Position numbers and translations under genes: made by a program. A stretch of 64,000 bases of DNA, taken from Arthrobacter sp. ZGTC131 (GTDB taxonomy: Bacteria; Actinomycetota; Actinomycetes; Actinomycetales; Micrococcaceae). Positions 59,732 to 64,000 of this stretch are shown piece after piece. Below the pieces are notes generated by a model. The model worked only from the letters and a program-made list of their open reading frames with translations. It ran no database searches and was not told the origin of the DNA. How positions within the stretch are numbered: position 1 is the first letter of the stretch; each line of letters starts with the position of its first letter. Location of the stretch: NCBI RefSeq assembly GCF_002929275.1, contig NZ_PJIK01000002.1:125958-189957 (forward strand). Direction: 5' to 3'.

Positions 59732-59737
59732 AAGCTA
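59732..59737 (-). promoter_or_regulatory. -10 hexamer of a leaderless promoter (punA)
   Basis: TAGCTT on the minus strand, six bases, GTG 59725. Confidence 0.5.
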
Positions 59738-59852
59738 TCGTGCGGGCGCCGGTGTGCCCAGCGAAAGCGACTGTAGCGGGCACACCGCCGGGCTGCGGGA
59801 GCAGCCCGCGTCTGTTGGTGGTGGGGCGAGGGATGGGCGAGAATGGTTGATT

Positions 59853-61268
59853 GTGACTATGCATCCTGATTTCAGTGCCCCCCGAATCGCAATTCTCGGC
59901 GGAGGCCCGGGCGGCTACGAAGCCGCCATGGTGGCCGCCTCCCTGGGGGCGCAAGTCACCATCATTGAGCGCGCCGGCCTCGGCGGCTCCGCGGTGCTGA
60001 CCGACGTCGTGCCTTCCAAGACCCTGATCGCGACGGCGGACCTGATGACCCGCGTCGGCGAAGCGGGGGAGCTGGGGGTCAAGTTCGACGTCGACGGCGG
60101 GGATTTCGTCCCGGTCATGCGCGCGGACCTGAAGCACATCAACGACCGCCTGCTGGGCCTCGCGCGCCAGCAGTCGAGGGACATCACGGCGGGCCTGGAG
60201 CACCAGAATGTCCGCATCCTCATCGGTTCCGGCAAGCTGGTGGACAACCACACCATCGAGGTCCTGACCGCCGACGGCACCGAAACCGTTGAGGCTGACG
60301 CCATCCTGCTCACCGTGGGCGCCCACCCGCGCGAACTGCCCACCGCCCGGCCCGACGGCCAGCGGATCCTGAATTGGGCCCAGATCTACAACCTGGACGA
60401 GCTGCCCGAGGAACTGATCGTGGTTGGCTCCGGCGTCACGGGTGCCGAGTTCGCCTCGGCGTACAACGGCCTGGGTTCCAAGGTCACCTTGATTTCCAGC
60501 CGCGACCGCGTCCTTCCCGGCTCGGACACCGACGCCGCGGAGGTGCTGGAGGAAGTCTTCGAACGCCGCGGCGTCAAGGTGCTTTCCCGCTCCCGGGCCG
60601 AGACCGTGGAGCGCACCGAGGACGGCGTGGTGGTCACCCTCGGTGACGGCTCCCAGGTGACCGGCAGCCACTGCCTGGTCTGCGTGGGCTCCATCCCCAA
60701 CACCGCCGGGATCGGACTTGAGGAGGCGGGTGTTGCGCTGACCGAGAGCGGCCACATCAAGGTCGACGGCGTCTCCCGCACCACCGCCCCCAACATCTAC
60801 GCCGCCGGCGACTGCACGGGCGTCCTGGCGCTCGCCTCCGTTGCGGCCATGCAGGGCAGGATCGCCATTGCGCACTTCCTCGGTGACGGCGTGACCCCCA
60901 TCAAGCTGCACCAGGTGGCATCGAACATCTTCACGTCGCCGGAAATCGCGTCCGTGGGCGTCTCAGAGGCCGAGATCGACTCCGGCAAGTACCAGGGCGA
61001 CATCGTGAAGCTCTCCCTGAAGAGCAATGCCCGCGCCAAGATGCGCAACCACAAGGACGGCTTCGTCAAGATCTTCGCGCGCAAGGGTTCGGGCACCGTG
61101 ATCGGCGGCGTGGTGGTGGGCCCCAACGCGTCAGAACTGATTTTCGCGATCTCCATCGCGGTCAAGCAGAAACTGCACGTGGACGACGTCGCCAGCACCT
61201 TCACCGTGTACCCGTCGCTAAGCGGCTCCATCTCCGAAGCGGCAAGGCGCCTGCACGTTCACATGTAG
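59853..61268 (+). CDS. NAD(P)H-quinone dehydrogenase, LpdA type
   Basis: A 471-residue flavoprotein of the dihydrolipoamide dehydrogenase superfamily. FAD motif ILGGGPGGYEAAMVAASLG, NAD motif VVGSGVTGAEFASAYNGLG and YAAGDCTGVLALASVA are present. The redox disulfide motif is replaced by GLGGSAVLTDVVPSKTL with no cysteine, and the C-terminal His-Glu dyad is replaced by VYPSLSGSISE. This matches mycobacterial LpdA, a quinone reductase, rather than a true lipoamide dehydrogenase. GTG 59853 gives the shortest sensible N-terminus. Confidence 0.88.
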   Translation: MTMHPDFSAPRIAILGGGPGGYEAAMVAASLGAQVTIIERAGLGGSAVLTDVVPSKTLIATADLMTRVGEAGELGVKFDVDGGDFVPVMRADLKHINDRLLGLARQQSRDITAGLEHQNVRILIGSGKLVDNHTIEVLTADGTETVEADAILLTVGAHPRELPTARPDGQRILNWAQIYNLDELPEELIVVGSGVTGAEFASAYNGLGSKVTLISSRDRVLPGSDTDAAEVLEEVFERRGVKVLSRSRAETVERTEDGVVVTLGDGSQVTGSHCLVCVGSIPNTAGIGLEEAGVALTESGHIKVDGVSRTTAPNIYAAGDCTGVLALASVAAMQGRIAIAHFLGDGVTPIKLHQVASNIFTSPEIASVGVSEAEIDSGKYQGDIVKLSLKSNARAKMRNHKDGFVKIFARKGSGTVIGGVVVGPNASELIFAISIAVKQKLHVDDVASTFTVYPSLSGSISEAARRLHVHM

Positions 61269-61285
61269 CTGCTGCCGCTCAGCTG

Positions 61286-62848
61286 TTAGGCGGCTGCCGC
61301 CTGGAAGTGTTTTTCGATGAGCCCCTTGATGTCCTCGTGGCAGCCGCCGCAGCCGGTGCCGGCGCGGGTTGCCGAGGAGACTTCGGCCACGGTCGAGCAG
61401 CCGCCCGTCACAGCCTCCGTGATCTTGCCGCCGCTAACGCCGGCACACCGGCAGACCGTGCTTTCGGGGTCGTTGGAGGCGCCGGACGGGGCCAGCTGGT
61501 CCGGCCCGTCTAGACGCAGGAGCAGCGAACGGTCCGCGGGCAGTTCCGCGCCCCGCTCGAAGAGCTGCACCAGCTCGCCGGCGGTGCGGGGCATGCCCAC
61601 GCTGACCAGGCCCTCGAGCACGCCGCCGCGGGTGGTCATCTTCACGTAGCGGCCATGCTCGGGATCGGCCCACTGGGCGATCTGGAGGCGGGGCCGGCCG
61701 TTGACCGCTCCGGCGGTCAGGGCTTCCTCGTCCCACGGATCCGCCGCGTTGTCCCCGGCCACGGCCATGTTCATGCCGCGGGCCTTGAGGACGATCACGC
61801 CGGGCTTCTCCTGGGGGAGCGCGGGCAGCGAATCCGCGTCCTCCTGCGAGCCCTCGTTCAGCAGCAGCAGGTACTCGGCGAGCCATTCGGCCTGCCGCCA
61901 GCCCGGACCCACCAGGCCGGACGGTCCGCGCGCGGTGCGGCATTCGACGCAGTCCGGTTCCGGGCAACGGACCTCGGCGCAGTCGCCGATGGCGAAGATG
62001 TGCGGTTCGTGGTGCGCGCGCAGCCGGTGGTCCACCAGGATGCCCGTCGACGTGGATAGCCCGCAGCCTTCGGCCAGTTCGGTCCTGGGGCGGACACCGC
62101 ACGAGAGGACCAGGAGGTCGCCGTCGATCGCCGAACCGTCGTCGAGCAGCAGGGCCGAGAACCCGCCGTCGGGAGCGTTGTGTTCCACGCCCGTGGAACG
62201 GGCGTTGCCGGCGACGCGCACGCCGCAGTTGCGCAGGCTGGCGGCGAGCACCGCGCCGCCGCCGCGGTCGATATTCCGGCCCAGCGGGTGGGGTCCGTTG
62301 TGCACCACGGTGACGGTGGCGCCTTCTTCGGCGGCGGCCAGGGCCGTTTCCAGACCCAGCACGCCGCCGCCGAGCACCACCACGCGCTTGCGGCCGGCCA
62401 CGGCCTTGCGGAGGACCTCGGCGTCGCGGAGGTCGCGCAGCGCGGTGACGCCGGCGGGCAGGACGGGTGCCGCGGGGTCCGGGTTGATCCCGGTGAGGTT
62501 GGGGATGACAGGACGGGAGCCCGTGGCGAAGACCAGCCGGTCGTAGTGGGCCGACGTGCCGTCGGCGAGGAGGACCTGCTGCCGGGCCCGGTCCACGCGC
62601 TTGACCTTGACGCCCAGCCGGACGTCGACGCCTTCCGCCATGAGGGCGGCGGCGTCGGCCAGGGCCAGGGCTTCGGCGGTGGTGCGGCCGACGCCCAGGT
62701 CGGCGACCAGCACACGGTTATAGGCGGCGTCGATTTCCTGGCCGATGACCGTCAGCCGGACCTGCCCGGCGCGCACCGCCGGCAGCAGTTCGTCGACCAG
62801 CCGCGCCGCCACCGGACCGAATCCCACAATTACAATCTGCTCGCTCAT
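61286..62848 (-). CDS. FAD-dependent oxidoreductase with C-terminal BFD-like [2Fe-2S] domain (nitrate reductase electron-transfer subunit)
   Basis: A 520-residue protein: FAD domain (IVIVGFGPVAARLVDELL), NAD domain (VVVLGGGVLGLETALAAAEEG), GDCAEVRC, then a C-terminal BFD-like domain with cysteines in TVCRCAGVSGGK and GTGCGGCHEDIKG. ATG 62848 overlaps the stop of the nitrate reductase gene, so the two form an operon. It probably feeds NAD(P)H electrons to the molybdenum subunit, like NasB/NasC-type proteins. Confidence 0.88.
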   Translation of the reverse strand: MSEQIVIVGFGPVAARLVDELLPAVRAGQVRLTVIGQEIDAAYNRVLVADLGVGRTTAEALALADAAALMAEGVDVRLGVKVKRVDRARQQVLLADGTSAHYDRLVFATGSRPVIPNLTGINPDPAAPVLPAGVTALRDLRDAEVLRKAVAGRKRVVVLGGGVLGLETALAAAEEGATVTVVHNGPHPLGRNIDRGGGAVLAASLRNCGVRVAGNARSTGVEHNAPDGGFSALLLDDGSAIDGDLLVLSCGVRPRTELAEGCGLSTSTGILVDHRLRAHHEPHIFAIGDCAEVRCPEPDCVECRTARGPSGLVGPGWRQAEWLAEYLLLLNEGSQEDADSLPALPQEKPGVIVLKARGMNMAVAGDNAADPWDEEALTAGAVNGRPRLQIAQWADPEHGRYVKMTTRGGVLEGLVSVGMPRTAGELVQLFERGAELPADRSLLLRLDGPDQLAPSGASNDPESTVCRCAGVSGGKITEAVTGGCSTVAEVSSATRAGTGCGGCHEDIKGLIEKHFQAAAA

Positions 62849-64000
62849 GAGGCCTCCGAGGTCTGAAGAACACTGTTGCTTGGTACGTTCGCGGCCAGCC
62901 GGACCCATACCTTGTTGAACTTGAATTCGGGCATCCCCGAGATGGGGTCCGTGGCTGCTTCCGTGAGACGGTTCGCGCTCTCCAACTCCGGGAAGTGGAA
63001 GGGCAGGAACACGGTTTCGGGGCGGATGGCGGTGCTGAGCTCCGCCCGGCAGACCACCTCGCCGCGCTCATTCGCCACCGATACCCGGGCACCGTCCGCG
63101 ATGCCCATGGCAGCCGCGGCCGCGGGGTGGATCTGCAGCCTGGCTTCGGGCTGGGACGCGAGGAGTTCGGACACTCGCCGGGTCTGGGCTCCGGACTGGT
63201 AGTGCTCCAGCAGCCGGCCCGTGATGAGGGTCATCGGTTTCGCGGCCGGGGCTCCGACGTCCCGGCCGGGGTTAGCCATGGGAGTACGACGACGGCGGGG
63301 CGTCACCGGGGTCATGACGGCTTTGCCGTCGGCGTGCGCAAAGGCGTCCAGGAACATCCGGGGCGTGCCGGTGCTGCCCGTGGGGTACGGCCAGTAGGCG
63401 GCCTCGCCGCGGTCCAGCATGGCGTAGTCGATGCCGGAGTAGTCCGCCGCGCCGCCGGCGGACGCCAGGCGAAGCTCCTCGAAAACCGTCTCGGGGTCGT
63501 CGCTGTACGTGGACGGCGCCTCGAGTGCTTCGGCCAGGCGGGCCATGATCCACAGTTCGCTGCGGGCCCCGGCGGGTGGCTGGATGGCCTTGCGGCGGCG
63601 GAGGACGCGGCCTTCGAGGTTGGTCAGGGTGCCCTCCTCCTCGGCCCACTGCAGGACCGGCAGGACGAGGTCGGCCTCGGCGGCCGTTTCAGACATGAAG
63701 AAGTCGCAGACCACCAGGAAGTCCAGGCTGCGGAGTCCGGCGATGACGGAGTTCGCGTCGGGGGAGGCGACGGCGATATTGGAGGCGTGCACGAATAGGC
63801 AGCGGACGCCGTCGGGCTGGCCGAGCGATTTGAGCATTTGGACGGCCGGCAGGCCGGGCCCGGGGATCAGCGACTCGGGCACATCCCAGACTTTGGCCAT
63901 GTGGGCGCGCGCCGCGGGATCCGTGATCTTGCGGTAGCCCGGCAGTTGGTCGGCCTTCTGGCCGTGTTCGCGCCCGCCCTGGCCGTTGCCCTGGCCGGTG
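62845..64000 (-). CDS. Assimilatory nitrate reductase, molybdopterin subunit (partial, start outside window)
   Basis: About 385 C-terminal residues of a molybdopterin oxidoreductase, running off the right edge. The frame stays open upstream of ATG 63900 with [20 protein letters not shown], so that ATG is internal. [24 protein letters not shown] (quoted in part: [12 protein letters not shown]) and EGRVLRRR are typical of the Nas/Nar/Fdh family. The final 110 residues are the dinucleotide-binding domain ([19 protein letters not shown]). The stop overlaps the electron-transfer gene start. Confidence 0.92.
   Translation of the reverse strand, partial: TGQGNGQGGREHGQKADQLPGYRKITDPAARAHMAKVWDVPESLIPGPGLPAVQMLKSLGQPDGVRCLFVHASNIAVASPDANSVIAGLRSLDFLVVCDFFMSETAAEADLVLPVLQWAEEEGTLTNLEGRVLRRRKAIQPPAGARSELWIMARLAEALEAPSTYSDDPETVFEELRLASAGGAADYSGIDYAMLDRGEAAYWPYPTGSTGTPRMFLDAFAHADGKAVMTPVTPRRRRTPMANPGRDVGAPAAKPMTLITGRLLEHYQSGAQTRRVSELLASQPEARLQIHPAAAAAMGIADGARVSVANERGEVVCRAELSTAIRPETVFLPFHFPELESANRLTEAATDPISGMPEFKFNKVWVRLAANVPSNSVLQTSEAS

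Noticed and set aside
59853-61268. Dihydrolipoamide dehydrogenase (Lpd) of the pyruvate dehydrogenase complex
   Set aside because: Both redox cysteines and the C-terminal His-Glu dyad are absent, which points to LpdA-type quinone reductase.

Overview
The window looks like a chromosomal segment of a high-GC actinobacterium of the family Micrococcaceae, most likely Arthrobacter, Pseudarthrobacter or a close relative. This is an inference from base composition, frequent GTG starts, protein character and gene order (DUF5719, DUF3499, Trm112 and ahcY; rsmI, tatD, rpf, ksgA, ispE and an ABC-F gene; tRNA-Gln, glmU, prs, rplY and pth). I see no prophage, CRISPR array, transposase or integrase. Almost all of the 64 kb is core genome.

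Layout. 1-5 kb: glycosyltransferase tail, DUF5719, a metallopeptidase-like gene, DUF3499, Trm112, ahcY. 5-20 kb: an envelope block with L,D-transpeptidase, RDD and SpoIIM membrane proteins, a TIGR01906-type membrane protein, protein O-mannosyltransferase, and a MoxR-DUF58-transglutaminase operon, with rsmI and a succinate-semialdehyde dehydrogenase inserted. 20-32 kb: tatD, an Rpf/G5 gene, ksgA, ispE, ABC-F, TetR, tRNA-Gln(TTG), glmU-prs, rplY, pth. 32-38 kb: two very large LuxR-type STAND regulators in tandem, followed by a 544-bp non-coding stretch dense in palindromes and hairpins. 38-50 kb: sufS-sufU, a frameshifted nhaA, small conserved genes, an SDR/DUF2867 gene, mfd, deoC. 50-64 kb: nitrate and nitrite assimilation (nirB-cobA-hemD, divergent nirD, a FAD/BFD electron-transfer protein and the start-less end of the assimilatory nitrate reductase), interspersed with a phosphosugar mutase, an Rrf2 regulator, purine nucleoside phosphorylase and lpdA.

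How the genes work together. The nitrogen block is coherent. Nitrate reductase and its FAD/[2Fe-2S] partner make nitrite, and NirBD reduces nitrite to ammonium. NirB needs siroheme, and cobA and hemD lie directly downstream of nirB and supply its tetrapyrrole precursors. The divergent nirB and nirD promoters each carry a four-element box with an 11-bp period, resembling GlnR sites, at the same distance from the -10 hexamer.

Most interesting non-coding signals: (i) the region 37863-38170, with palindromic CGAGTAC sites and two double hairpins between the tandem regulators and sufS; (ii) a large imperfect inverted repeat with internal direct repeats at 26358-26823; (iii) a 24-bp-arm hairpin at 11854-11909; (iv) a nested-stem leader upstream of the Rpf gene; (v) a recurring leaderless promoter layout (TANNNT, 6 bases, then the start codon) at about a dozen genes. 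Two genes, nhaA and a small hypothetical at 9.6 kb, appear frameshifted.
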